DNA of 64,000 nt, from contig CAVRUN010000005.1 in the NCBI GenBank assembly GCA_963724435.1, forward strand, positions 496,001 through 560,000, read 5' to 3'. The notes beneath the pieces are model-generated. The model saw nothing but the letters and a program-made list of their open reading frames with translations, did no database searches and was not told where the DNA came from. This DNA comes from AP-15 sp963724435. Lineage in GTDB: Bacteria; Pseudomonadota; Alphaproteobacteria; ATCC43930; CGMCC-115725. Below, one piece after another: positions 51,237 through 59,616 of this stretch (the first letter of the stretch is position 1; each line of letters begins with the position of its first letter). The position numbers and the translations under genes are program-made.

Positions 51237-52142
51237 ATGACAGTTTTGCTGCCGCAGATTAATCTTTCGCCGATGGACGGCGAAATCGCATACGGGATCA
51301 TCGAGCTGCAGCGGCCGACGGCGGGGCGGCTGCCGTTGATCCTCGCCTCGCCGCATAGCGGGTCCGAATATCCGGCTGATTTTGTTGCAGCTTCACGGCT
51401 CGATCCGCTGGCATTGCGGCGCTCCGAAGACAGTTTCGTAGACGAATTGTTCGGTGCAGCACCCAGTTTGGGTGTGCCGCTGCTGTCGGCACGGTTTCCA
51501 CGCGCCTATCTCGATGTCAATCGCGAAGCCTATGAACTCGACCCGGCGATGTTTGCCGATGCGTTGCCGGGCTTTGTCAATACGGCTTCGCCACGGGTGC
51601 GGATGGGCCTCGGAACAATCGCTCGCATTGTCGCCAGCGGCGAGGAGATCTACGCCGGCAAACTGCTGTTTACCGACGCACAGCGGCGGATCGACCAGCT
51701 CTATCATCCGTATCACCAAGCGCTCCGCCGATTGGTTGACGAGGCCGAGGCGTTGTTTCGCGGCTATTTGTTGGTCGATTGCCATTCGATGCCGTCCGCC
51801 GCCGGATCGATGTGCGGCTCGGGCGGGGCCGACATCGTGCTTGGCGATTGCCACGGCACCGCCTGCGCGCCGGCGATCCTCGAAGCCGCCCGTCGCTTTT
51901 TTTCTACGCGGGGATTCAACGTCGCGATCAATACGCCCTACGCCGGCGGGTTTACCACCGGACATTACGGCGACCCGCGCCGCCGCCGACACGCATTGCA
52001 GGTCGAGATCAACCGCGCTCTTTACATGGACGAGCGCAATTACCGGCGAAAGCCGCGCTTTGCCGGGCTCGCGGCGGAACTGGCCGAGTTGGTGCGCGAG
52101 CTCGCCCGCACCGCCAAGGAATGTCTTTCCGAGGTCGAGTGA
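51237..52142 (+). CDS. N-formylglutamate amidohydrolase
   Basis: The 301-residue protein has the family pattern LPLILASPHSGSEYPADFVA, DVNREAYELDPAMF, LLVDCHSMPS (metal/catalytic region), DIVLGDCHGTACAP and NTPYAGGFTTGHYGDPRRRRH. It should cleave N-formylglutamate to formate and glutamate in histidine breakdown or a related N-formyl amino acid route. No other hut gene is nearby. The ATG at 51237 has no ribosome binding site because the repeat ends at 51231. An internal ATG at 51273 also lacks a clear site, so expression may be weak. Confidence 0.88.
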   Translation: MTVLLPQINLSPMDGEIAYGIIELQRPTAGRLPLILASPHSGSEYPADFVAASRLDPLALRRSEDSFVDELFGAAPSLGVPLLSARFPRAYLDVNREAYELDPAMFADALPGFVNTASPRVRMGLGTIARIVASGEEIYAGKLLFTDAQRRIDQLYHPYHQALRRLVDEAEALFRGYLLVDCHSMPSAAGSMCGSGGADIVLGDCHGTACAPAILEAARRFFSTRGFNVAINTPYAGGFTTGHYGDPRRRRHALQVEINRALYMDERNYRRKPRFAGLAAELAELVRELARTAKECLSEVE

Positions 52143-52207
52143 ACCCGAGAGATTGATCCGCCGCACCGCCATTCTCACCTAAGAACAGAACGGGTGCGGA
52201 GCAATCG

Positions 52208-53028
52208 ATGAGCGCGGTTGGGCTGAAAGCGGCCCCGGACTTTACAATCGAGCAGAACTGGGACGCTTATACGGAGGAGGAACACGCGGTCTGGCGGCTG
52301 TTGTTTGAGCGCCAGCAAACATTGCAAAAGCACCGCGCTTGCCGCGAATACCTCGACGGGCTCGCAGGGCTTGGGGTGGCGGCGGCCGGGATTCCCGATT
52401 TTCGCCGCCTCAGCGAAATTCTCGACCGCAGCACAGGCTGGCGCATCGTCGCCGTGCCTGGGCTGGTCCCGGATGAGGTATTTTTCCATCATCTGGCGCA
52501 CCGACGGTTTCCGTCGACCTGCTTTATCCGCAGCCGCGATCAGCTCGACTATTTGCAAGAGCCCGATATTTTTCACGATATCTGCGGTCACGTGCCGTTG
52601 CTGATGAACCCGATCTTTGCCGATTACATGCAGGCTTACGGGAAGGGGGACTCAAGGCGCAAGGCCTCGGCCACCTACAGCGCCTGGCGCGGCTTTACTG
52701 GTACACGGTCGAGTTCGGGCTGATTTCGACCCCGGACGGCTTGCGGATTTACGGATCGGGAATTTTGTCGTCCGCCGGCGAATCGGTTTATTGCCTCGAG
52801 GATACGCGGCCGCACCGGCTGTGGTTCGACTTGCGCCGGGTCATGCGCACGCGATACTGGATCGACCGGTTTCAGGACACCTATTTCGTGATCGAGGATT
52901 TCGAGCAACTGTTCGACGCAACCCGCGCCGACTTCACGGGCATTTATCGCGCGGTTTCGGCACTGCCCGATTTGGATCCCGATCAGCTAACCAAAGCCGA
53001 CCGGCGGTACAGTCGACCGGCGGTATAG
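52208..53028 (+). pseudogene. phhA: Phenylalanine-4-hydroxylase with one frameshift
   Basis: The start at 52208 has GGAG in front. The protein reads FTIEQNWDAYTEEEHAVWRL, then EYLDGLAG, RSRDQLDYLQEPDIFHDICGHVPLLMNP in part (the H-x4-H iron ligands FHDICGHVP) and FADYMQAYGKG. It then leaves frame in the GGGGG run at 52645-52649. The correct continuation (GLKAQGLGHLQRLARLYWYT, VEFGLI, ESVYCLED) lies in the next frame and stops at 53028. Adding one G gives about 274 codons, normal for the bacterial enzyme. It converts phenylalanine to tyrosine with a pterin cofactor. The upstream amidohydrolase is on the same strand. Confidence 0.85.
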
Positions 53029-53060
53029 TCGGCGGGCGGCGCAGGCGCGTTCCGATGGGT

Positions 53061-53091
53061 AAAAAAATGGGCCGAAGCAATCGCTCGGCCC
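53061..53091 (-). terminator. Intrinsic terminator reading leftward
   Basis: On the minus strand a 7 bp stem (GGGCCGA/TCGGCCC, 53069-53075 with 53085-53091) with a 9 nt loop is followed by a T7 run (complement of 53061-53067). On the plus strand the hairpin has only TTT after it. It therefore points leftward, yet no minus-strand gene ends here. It may protect phhA from antisense transcription or end a small RNA from 53100-53480. Confidence 0.45.
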
Positions 53092-53271
53092 AAGTTTAGG
53101 GAGGAAACGCCTAGAAGACGTACGGTAAGACCACAACCGGCGATCGTTACCGCACTGCACAATTTAGTGCGCGCCGCCGGTATGTCAAGCCGGTTTTTTC
53201 GAAGCGCCTGTTGTGATTGAGAATTCACGTTTAGATCAGTCATTTACGTGAAGTCGGGGGGAGTGCGTCCA

Positions 53272-53373
53272 GTGCGACGCACAACTGACAGATTTTGGAC
53301 GCGCTGCGAAATCCGCCTCGTCGCGTGGGCGGCGGTTGCGCCGATCCTCGCTGCAGGTTGTTCAAGGCTGTAG
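53272..53373 (+). CDS. Possible 33-residue lipoprotein-like peptide
   Basis: GTG at 53272 follows a GGGGGGAG site by 8 nt. The translation has a basic, polar start, a hydrophobic stretch VAWAAVAPILAAGC and a lipobox-like LAAGC with Cys30, leaving only CSRL as the mature part. Entericidin-like peptides are similar in plan but longer. The rest of 53029-53487 has no other gene, apart from the hairpin at 53061. It could be chance. Confidence 0.25.
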   Translation: MRRTTDRFWTRCEIRLVAWAAVAPILAAGCSRL

Positions 53374-53487
53374 ATTATTCAAGGCGCGCGCGCCGGTCGA
53401 ACCCGGTAGGCGTTTAGAATCAACCCTCTGCGGGAACCATCGCGTCCCGTGAGCGTTGACCCGGTTAGCTCATAACAGGAATTAAAG

Positions 53488-54960
53488 ATGACGGAGGAGA
53501 CGATCACCTCGGCCGGTAAACGCGCGGTCAAGACGCAACCACCGGGGGCACCAGCTAATCCTAAACGCGCGCGGCGCACTAGTCGCCGGCTGATCGTCGC
53601 CTCGAACCGGGTCGCGGTAGGCGCGGACAAGCACGATTCAGGGGGCTTGGCGGTGGCATTGCGCGCCGCACTCGAAAGCGCTGGCGGCATTTGGTTTGGC
53701 TGGAGCGGCAAAGTCGCAGAAGATTCGTCAACGGGCGAACTGAACACGGTCGATCGGGGTCCGCTCACCTACGCGACCGTTGATTTGTCTCAGCGCGATT
53801 TTGACGAATATTACCTCGGCTTTGCGAACCGGGTTCTGTGGCCGCTGTTTCATCTGCGGGCGGGTCTCGTCGGCTATTCGCGGCGAGATTTTGCCGCGTA
53901 TATGCGGGTCAACCGTTGCTTCGCGCATTCGTTGGCGCCGTTGCTGCTGCCCGAGGACCTAGTCTGGGTTCACGACTATCATATGATCCCGCTCGGCCGC
54001 GAGTTGCGCCGTCTCAACCAAAACCAGCCTCTCGGCTTCTTCCTGCACACGCCGTTCCCGCCGGCGGAGCTGTTGCGCGTGCTGCCGAATCACCGCGATC
54101 TGGTTGAGGCACTGTGCGCCTATGATCTGGTCGGCTTTCAGACCCAGTCCGATCTGCATGGTTTTTCCGATTACCTGCTGCGTTGGGCCGGCGCGGAAGA
54201 CCTTGGGCATGGGGTCTTTCGGGCTTTCGGCAGAATTGTCCGCGCTCGGGTGTTCGCGATCGGGATCGACGCAGCCGCGGTTTCGCGCCTGGCCGCCGCC
54301 GCTGATTCGAGCCGCCACATGCAGCGGTTGCGGCAGAGCCTCGTCAACCGGACGCTGATGATTGGGGTCGACCGGCTCGATTATTCGAAGGGTCTCCCGG
54401 CGCGGTTTGCCGCCTTCGAGCAACTGCTGAAGGCCTATCCGGAAACCCGCCGTCGCATCGTTTTCATGCAGATAGCGCCGCCATCGCGCTCCGAAGTCCC
54501 GGAATATCAGGAGATCCGTCGTGTCCTCGCGGCCTCGGCCGGCAACATCAACGGGCGCTACAGTGAATTCGACTGGACGCCGCTGCGCTATATCAATAAG
54601 AGCTTTGGCCACCGGATCCTGACGGGGTTTTTGCGGGCTGCGCGGATTGGGCTCGTTACGCCGTTGCGAGACGGCATGAATCTTGTGGCGAAAGAGTACG
54701 TCGCATCGCAGCCGGCGGAAGATCCCGGTGTGCTGGTGCTGTCTTGTTTCGCCGGGGCGGCGCAGGAGTTGGGTGAAGCGGTGCTGGTCAACCCGCACGA
54801 TGTCGAAGGCATGGCCGAGGGCATCCACCAGGGACTGACCATGTCGCTCGGCGAACGCAAGGAGCGGTGGACGGCGATGATGGCGACCATCGAGCGCAAT
54901 GACATCACCCATTGGCGTGAGAGCTTTATCGCCGCCTTGTCGGCGAGCGGCGCCGACTAA
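53488..54960 (+). CDS. otsA: Trehalose-6-phosphate synthase
   Basis: The 490-residue GT20 glycosyltransferase has RLIVASNRVAVG, the GWSG loop, WVHDYHMIPLG, the LGFFLHTPFPP motif, IGVDRLDYSKGLPAR and LVTPLRDGMNLVAKEYVA. It joins UDP-glucose and glucose-6-phosphate. A 32-residue N-terminal extension is basic and disordered. The start follows GAATTAAAG. No trehalose-phosphate phosphatase (otsB) is adjacent. The downstream glucokinase, overlapping at TAATG, would supply glucose-6-phosphate. Confidence 0.94.
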   Translation: MTEETITSAGKRAVKTQPPGAPANPKRARRTSRRLIVASNRVAVGADKHDSGGLAVALRAALESAGGIWFGWSGKVAEDSSTGELNTVDRGPLTYATVDLSQRDFDEYYLGFANRVLWPLFHLRAGLVGYSRRDFAAYMRVNRCFAHSLAPLLLPEDLVWVHDYHMIPLGRELRRLNQNQPLGFFLHTPFPPAELLRVLPNHRDLVEALCAYDLVGFQTQSDLHGFSDYLLRWAGAEDLGHGVFRAFGRIVRARVFAIGIDAAAVSRLAAAADSSRHMQRLRQSLVNRTLMIGVDRLDYSKGLPARFAAFEQLLKAYPETRRRIVFMQIAPPSRSEVPEYQEIRRVLAASAGNINGRYSEFDWTPLRYINKSFGHRILTGFLRAARIGLVTPLRDGMNLVAKEYVASQPAEDPGVLVLSCFAGAAQELGEAVLVNPHDVEGMAEGIHQGLTMSLGERKERWTAMMATIERNDITHWRESFIAALSASGAD

Positions 54961-55937
54961 TGGCAACCCCGGGGGGTGAGGGAAACGAGCCTGAAACTCG
55001 GCTCGTGGGCGATATCGGGGCCACCAACGCGCGATTTGGTCTCGTGTCTCGCGATGGCGTCATCCTGAATTGGCGCACCTATCCGTGTGCGAATTACCCG
55101 ACCATCGATGACGCCCTCGCCGAATACCTGGGCGATCGAGGCGGCTTCCCGATGCCACGTCAGGCGGCGATTGCGATCGCCTCGGCGATTACCGGCGATC
55201 GGGTGGCGATGACCAACCATCCCTGGAGCTTTTCGATCTCGGCATTGCGACAGCACTTTGCCTTTGAGCGGCTTGAGGTGATCAACGATTTTACCGCTCA
55301 GGCGCTGGCGCTCCCCCGGCTCGGCCCCGCGGACCGAATTGCTGCCGGAGGCGGAACCGCGGTTCCAGGCACCCCGTTGGCGGTGTTAGGTCCGGGATCG
55401 GGGCTCGGCGTGTCCGGCTTGGTTCCCAATGGCGCCCGCTGGCTGGCGCTGACCGGCGAGGGCGGCCATGCGACGATGGCGGCGGCGGACGACCGTGAAA
55501 GCGCGGTTCTTGGCTATCTGCGCCACCGCTTGGACCACGTCTCGGCCGAGCGCGTGCTGTCCGGGCCGGGGCTCGTCAACCTCTATAACACGCTGACGGC
55601 GATCGATGGGGTCCCGTCAAAGGGCTACGCCGCGGCCCAGATAACCGATCTCGGCATGCGCGGCGAGGATCAGGTCTGCGTCGAGGCGACTGCGATGTTC
55701 TGCGCCATGCTGGGCACCGTCGCCGGAAACCTGGCATTAACACTGGGCGCGCGTGGCGGGGTTTTTATAGCGGGTGGGATCGTGCCGCGGCTTGGCCAAT
55801 ATTTTGTCGATTTGCGGTTTCGCGAGCGCTTTGCGGCGAAGGGCCGCTTCGAATCCTATCTCGCGGCGATTCCGACTTACGTCGTGACACACCCGCTCGC
55901 CGCGTTTCTCGGCTGTGCCGCCCTGCTGGCTGACTGA
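54960..55937 (+). CDS. glk: Glucokinase
   Basis: The 325-residue ROK-unrelated glucokinase has the ATP site LVGDIGATNARFGLV, then EVINDFTAQALALP, GPGSGLGVSGLVP, the LTGEGGHATMAA loop and GGVFIAGGIVPRLG. These match the bacterial Glk family (LGG...D-type). It phosphorylates glucose with ATP. Its ATG overlaps the otsA stop by one base (TAATG), so the two are translated together. Length and key residues are normal. Confidence 0.94.
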   Translation: MATPGGEGNEPETRLVGDIGATNARFGLVSRDGVILNWRTYPCANYPTIDDALAEYLGDRGGFPMPRQAAIAIASAITGDRVAMTNHPWSFSISALRQHFAFERLEVINDFTAQALALPRLGPADRIAAGGGTAVPGTPLAVLGPGSGLGVSGLVPNGARWLALTGEGGHATMAAADDRESAVLGYLRHRLDHVSAERVLSGPGLVNLYNTLTAIDGVPSKGYAAAQITDLGMRGEDQVCVEATAMFCAMLGTVAGNLALTLGARGGVFIAGGIVPRLGQYFVDLRFRERFAAKGRFESYLAAIPTYVVTHPLAAFLGCAALLAD

Positions 55938-55948
55938 AGTCGACAAAG

Positions 55949-56191
55949 ATGCCCGCACTGGGATCGAATATCGTTGATCAGCGCGTAGCGCAAAGCCCGA
56001 CACCCCCGCTTCCGCCGGGAATGCCGCCGCAGCCGCCGCCCGACCCCGAACGCCCGCTGCCGATTGAGGAGCCGCCAACTCCAGTGCCGGTCCCGCCGAC
56101 GGAACCACCGCCACCCCCGCTCAACGAGCCGCCGCAACGATCCGTCATGAGCCGCGCCCGGCAAGATGCAGACCCGCCACCCCGGCGATGA
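55949..56191 (+). CDS. Possible Pro-rich small protein, 80 aa
   Basis: The open frame begins 12 bp after glk and is almost half proline between residues 18 and 60 (PPPDPERPLPIEEPPTPVPV). Its last 47 bases overlap the SMR gene on the other strand. A weak ribosome binding site precedes the ATG. Such Pro/Glu-rich low-complexity proteins exist in periplasmic linkers, but there is no signal peptide here. The opposite strand is an equally long Gly-rich open frame, so composition alone explains the ORF. Confidence 0.3.
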   Translation: MPALGSNIVDQRVAQSPTPPLPPGMPPQPPPDPERPLPIEEPPTPVPVPPTEPPPPPLNEPPQRSVMSRARQDADPPPRR

Positions 56192-56468
56192 TCAATCCCA
56201 GCGATAACAGCTTCCAGATGCCGGCGGGTTCGCCAAACCACACAATCCCGATCGCTGCGACGAGCGCCGTCCCGACACCCGACCAAATCGCATAGGCTGT
56301 CGACAAATCAATTCCACGCAATGCCCAAGACAGCACCACAAAGCTCGACACATAACAGACCACCACGACAGCCGCAGGAAGCGGGCGGGTAAACCCGTCG
56401 GAGAGCTTTAATGCCGTGGTCCCGCTGATTTCCAGCAAAATGGCGGCCGCGAGAAAAAAAGCACTCAT
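56145..56468 (-). CDS. SMR-family multidrug efflux protein
   Basis: The 107-residue protein has four membrane helices and the conserved Glu in helix 1 (FFLAAAILLEISGTTALKLS). The GVGTALVAAIGIVWFGEPA loop and SLGLIIAGVAGLHLAG are those of EmrE/SugE-type transporters. It would form a dimer that exports cationic compounds with proton antiport. It is divergent from the D-glutamate-cyclase-type gene at 56564, with 95 bp between them. Confidence 0.9.
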   Translation of the reverse strand: MSAFFLAAAILLEISGTTALKLSDGFTRPLPAAVVVVCYVSSFVVLSWALRGIDLSTAYAIWSGVGTALVAAIGIVWFGEPAGIWKLLSLGLIIAGVAGLHLAGRGS

Positions 56469-56563
56469 ACGGAAAAATCCTCGACGGCCTCGTCGGCCGG
56501 CCGCTGTTTTGACGACAGTCGCCGATCGGCGGTAAGATTTTTGATCGGGAACGGGATCGTGTC

Positions 56564-57364
56564 ATGAGCGCCACAACTGACCGAAGCATCAAAGCCGGCA
56601 CGCGCGAGCGTCGGAGAATTCGCGATCAAGAGTTCACTGGTCCAACCGCCGGACTCGCAGCGGGCAATGTGCAGGCCAACCTGGTGATTTTGCCAAAGGC
56701 CCTCGCGCATGATTTCCTGCGTTTTGCGCAGGCCAACCCAAAGCCCTGCCCGGTCTTGGCGGTCTCGGAACCGGGCGACCCACATCTGCCAGCGCTCGGC
56801 GAGGACCTCGACATCCGCACCGATCTACCGAAATACCGCGTGTGGCGCTATGGCGAGCTGGTTGAGGAGCCGGCCGATGTCGGCCATGTCTGGCGCGATG
56901 ATCTCCTCAGTTTCGCCCTTGGCTGCTCGTTTTCGTTCGAGCAGGCGATGGTCGAGGAGGGGATCGAACTCCGCCACATGACCTGCGGCTCGAATGTCCC
57001 GATGTACCGCACCAATATTCGTTGCGTGCCGGCCGGCTCGTTTGCGGGTCCTCTTGTCGTGTCGATGCGGCCGCTAAGCCCCGGCGATGCGATCCGCGCG
57101 ATCCAGATCACCTCGCGCTTTCCGTCGGTGCACGGTGCGCCGGTTCATCTCGGCCTACCGGAGGCGATTGGGATCGGCAGCTTGGACCGGCCGGACTACG
57201 GCGATGCGGTGCCGGTGCATGCCGGCGAATTGCCGGTATTCTGGGCCTGCGGCGTCACTCCGCAGGCGGTCATCGCCGAAACCGAGCCCGAGTTCTGCAT
57301 AACCCACGCACCCGGCTCGATGCTGATTACCGATCTCTTGAACGCCAAACTCGCCAGCCTGTAG
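56564..57364 (+). CDS. DUF1445 (D-glutamate cyclase N-terminal-like / putative hydro-lyase)
   Basis: The 266-residue protein has the family pattern of DUF1445 (YcsI-like hydro-lyases): HDFLRFAQANPKPCPVLAVS, TDLPKYRVWRYGELV, the conserved FALGCSFSFEQAMVEEGI, then MYRTNIRCVPAG and ITHAPGSMLITDL. In the mammalian enzyme that turns D-glutamate into 5-oxo-D-proline, DUF1445 is fused to a DUF4392 domain, which is the next gene here 10 bp downstream. GGGAACGGG precedes the ATG. It opens the cluster that runs to 61194. Confidence 0.83.
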   Translation: MSATTDRSIKAGTRERRRIRDQEFTGPTAGLAAGNVQANLVILPKALAHDFLRFAQANPKPCPVLAVSEPGDPHLPALGEDLDIRTDLPKYRVWRYGELVEEPADVGHVWRDDLLSFALGCSFSFEQAMVEEGIELRHMTCGSNVPMYRTNIRCVPAGSFAGPLVVSMRPLSPGDAIRAIQITSRFPSVHGAPVHLGLPEAIGIGSLDRPDYGDAVPVHAGELPVFWACGVTPQAVIAETEPEFCITHAPGSMLITDLLNAKLASL

Positions 57365-57374
57365 CGCCGCTCGA

Positions 57375-58295
57375 ATGTCAACGCCGGCTGCGGCACAGGC
57401 GCTGGTCGACCGCATCGAACAGGTCGTGCAGACCGAAGTCGGGCGCAATATCGATGCGCTGTGCGCGGCGGCGCGCGGCGGGTTGTGGCGGGCCGCATCG
57501 GCATTGGCCGCGACCCATTCGTGCCATGTCGGGCTGATCACCGGGTTTTTTGTGCCGCAGGGCTCGCCGCCGGCGGCCGAAACCGATGGCCCGGTCGGCG
57601 CCGCGCTGCTGGTGCGTGGGCTCGCCGAGATCGCTGTCCCGTGCCGGCTTGCCACCGATGAGCCGTGTCGCAACGCCTGTGCGGTTGCCTTGCGCGTGGC
57701 CGGCGTTCCCGAAACGCCGATCGATGTCGTGGCGGTGGATGCACCACTTGAGCCGTTGATTGAGACTTGGCGTGCCGCCGGGATCACCTATGCCCTGTCG
57801 ATCGAACGCTGCGGGCGCAGTCGTGATGGCAGCCCGCGCAATATGCGCGGCGAGGACATCAGCGCTCATACCGCGCCGCTTGACAACCTCTTCGCCGCCG
57901 GGCCGTGGGATACGATCGCGATCGGCGATGGCGGCAATGAAATCGGCATGGGCGCCTTGCCGCGGGACCTGATTGCGCGCCATGTCGCGCACGGCGATAG
58001 GATCGGGTGCGTGACACCCGCGCGTCAGCTGATTGTGGCTGGGGTGTCGCATTGGGGCGCCTATGCGCTGCTCGGCGCACTCGCAGTCGTCCGCGAGGAT
58101 TGGCGGGACAGGCTATTGCGCTGTCTCGATGAAAAGCTCGACCGGCAAATTCTCGAAACCATGCTGCATGACGGTCCAGCGGTCGACGGCGTCTCGCGGC
58201 GGCAGGCGCCGACGATCGACAATTTCGACCTTGCCTTTCATCACGACAAATTAAGGCTGGTGCGCCGGCTCGCCGAGGGCGAGCATGTCGTTTAG
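57375..58295 (+). CDS. DUF4392 (D-glutamate cyclase C-terminal-like)
   Basis: The 306-residue protein carries the DUF4392 motifs: VQTEVGRNIDALCAAARGG near the start, SCHVGLITGFFVPQGSPPAA, ETDGPVGAALLVRGL, SIERCGRSRDGSPRNMRGED, and TIAIGDGGNEIGMGALP. Together with the preceding DUF1445 protein it reproduces the two halves of D-glutamate cyclase as separate subunits. Its stop overlaps the murL start by 11 bp, so the whole set is translated together. A role in clearing free D-glutamate fits the murL/murD2 context. Confidence 0.84.
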   Translation: MSTPAAAQALVDRIEQVVQTEVGRNIDALCAAARGGLWRAASALAATHSCHVGLITGFFVPQGSPPAAETDGPVGAALLVRGLAEIAVPCRLATDEPCRNACAVALRVAGVPETPIDVVAVDAPLEPLIETWRAAGITYALSIERCGRSRDGSPRNMRGEDISAHTAPLDNLFAAGPWDTIAIGDGGNEIGMGALPRDLIARHVAHGDRIGCVTPARQLIVAGVSHWGAYALLGALAVVREDWRDRLLRCLDEKLDRQILETMLHDGPAVDGVSRRQAPTIDNFDLAFHHDKLRLVRRLAEGEHVV

Positions 58296-59616
58296 GGAAT
58301 TTATCTTCGAGGATTACCGCTACGACCCAGCCAGCAACGTATTGGCATTGGTTTACCGCTTCCTCGATGGGCCGCGGTTTGAGGAAAGGCTGATCTTCGA
58401 TTTTCCGCCACAGCCATTGTCGCCGCAAGCCAAGGCCGTGCTCGACCGGATTTTTCGGCTCGTTTTCCTGTTTTCAGGTGTCAGCTACTACAAGGCCTTT
58501 ATCCCGGAGAAGCTGCGCTGTGCCGCGTTTCCGCTCGATCCCGAGACGGCCAGGTTTCTGCAAAGCTTTTATGAAAACGGTTTGGCGGAGTTCGGGTGGA
58601 CCAACCGCATTGCGCTCCATGGCCGTTGTCGGTTCCACTCGGAGCCGATCACCCCGTCAAAACCATTGGCAATCAGCCTGCCGCGGCGCACCTGCGTGCC
58701 GGTCGGCGGCGGCAAGGATTCGATCGTCACCCTCGAATGCTTAAAGCGATCAGGCGAGGATCTCGTCCTGTTTTCGCTTGGCGACGCCGAACCGATCGCC
58801 GCCTGCATCGCCGCATCTGGCCTGCCGTTTATTCGAGTGCATCGGCGGCTTGACCCGGCCCTCTTCAAGCTCAACCAACAAGGCACACTCAACGGTCATG
58901 TGCCGATCACCGGTATATTGAGCGCAATCGCGTTGGCCTGCGCGGTATTGGCCGGCTTTGACACGATCGCAATGTCGAACGAACATTCCGCCAGTGCGCC
59001 AAACCTCGTTTTCGATGGGTTGAGCATTAATCACCAATACAGCAAATCGCTCGAATTCGAAGTCGATCTCGCGGACTACGTCGTCCGCTGCATTACCCCC
59101 AGCATTGCCTATTTCTCGCTATTGCGGCCATTGGCTGAAATCGAGATCGCCCGACGGTTTGCGCAGTACTCACAATATTTCGACATTTTCCGCAGCTGCA
59201 ATACCGCGTTCCGCCAGTCGCGCGCCGAGCGCGGGCGTCACTGGTGCGGTAATTGTCCCAAATGTCGGTTCGTCTTTCTGGCGCTTGCCCCATTTGTTGC
59301 CAAGGATCGGCTGATTGCTGTTTTCGGGCATAATCTGCTTGAGGATCAAGCTCAGTCCGACGGTTTCGCGGAACTATGCGGCTTGCGCGAATACAAGCCG
59401 TTCGAATGTGTCGGCGAAACCGACGAGAGCGCGGCGGTGATGGCGTATCTCGGGAGCGATTCCGGCTGGCGCAATGATGCCGTCGTGCGACGGCTACGCG
59501 CAGCCTACCCGGCGCTGCAGGAGCGCGAGCCGGGCGAATTTCGTATGCTGCTCGCGGCGCGGCATCCGCACCGGGTTCCGGCTTCATTTATGGCGATGCT
59601 CGATGCGTGCGGCTGA
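58285..59616 (+). CDS. murL: MurL: UDP-MurNAc-L-Ala-L-Glu epimerase
   Basis: The 443-residue protein begins MSFREFIFEDYRYDPASNVL and has a PP-loop-type ATP site RTCVPVGGGKDSIVTLECLK (GGGKDS at 141-146), the segment TIAMSNEHSASAPN, and a CxxCxxC cluster (C321, C324, C327 in WCGNCPKC) likely to bind zinc. These features match MurL as described in Xanthomonas, which epimerises the L-Glu in UDP-MurNAc-L-Ala-L-Glu to D-Glu using ATP. Its end overlaps the murD2 start by 14 bp, and murD2 makes its substrate. Adjacent D-glutamate-cyclase-type genes strengthen the assignment. Confidence 0.87.
   Translation: MSFREFIFEDYRYDPASNVLALVYRFLDGPRFEERLIFDFPPQPLSPQAKAVLDRIFRLVFLFSGVSYYKAFIPEKLRCAAFPLDPETARFLQSFYENGLAEFGWTNRIALHGRCRFHSEPITPSKPLAISLPRRTCVPVGGGKDSIVTLECLKRSGEDLVLFSLGDAEPIAACIAASGLPFIRVHRRLDPALFKLNQQGTLNGHVPITGILSAIALACAVLAGFDTIAMSNEHSASAPNLVFDGLSINHQYSKSLEFEVDLADYVVRCITPSIAYFSLLRPLAEIEIARRFAQYSQYFDIFRSCNTAFRQSRAERGRHWCGNCPKCRFVFLALAPFVAKDRLIAVFGHNLLEDQAQSDGFAELCGLREYKPFECVGETDESAAVMAYLGSDSGWRNDAVVRRLRAAYPALQEREPGEFRMLLAARHPHRVPASFMAMLDACG

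Noticed and set aside
53177..53199. CCGG hairpin followed by T6 as a terminator
   Set aside because: The stem has only four base pairs, too weak to support as a terminator, although the T-run is good.
55978..56286. Long Gly-rich open frame on the minus strand
   Set aside because: It is the antisense shadow of the Pro-rich stretch after glk and of the SMR gene; composition alone keeps it open.
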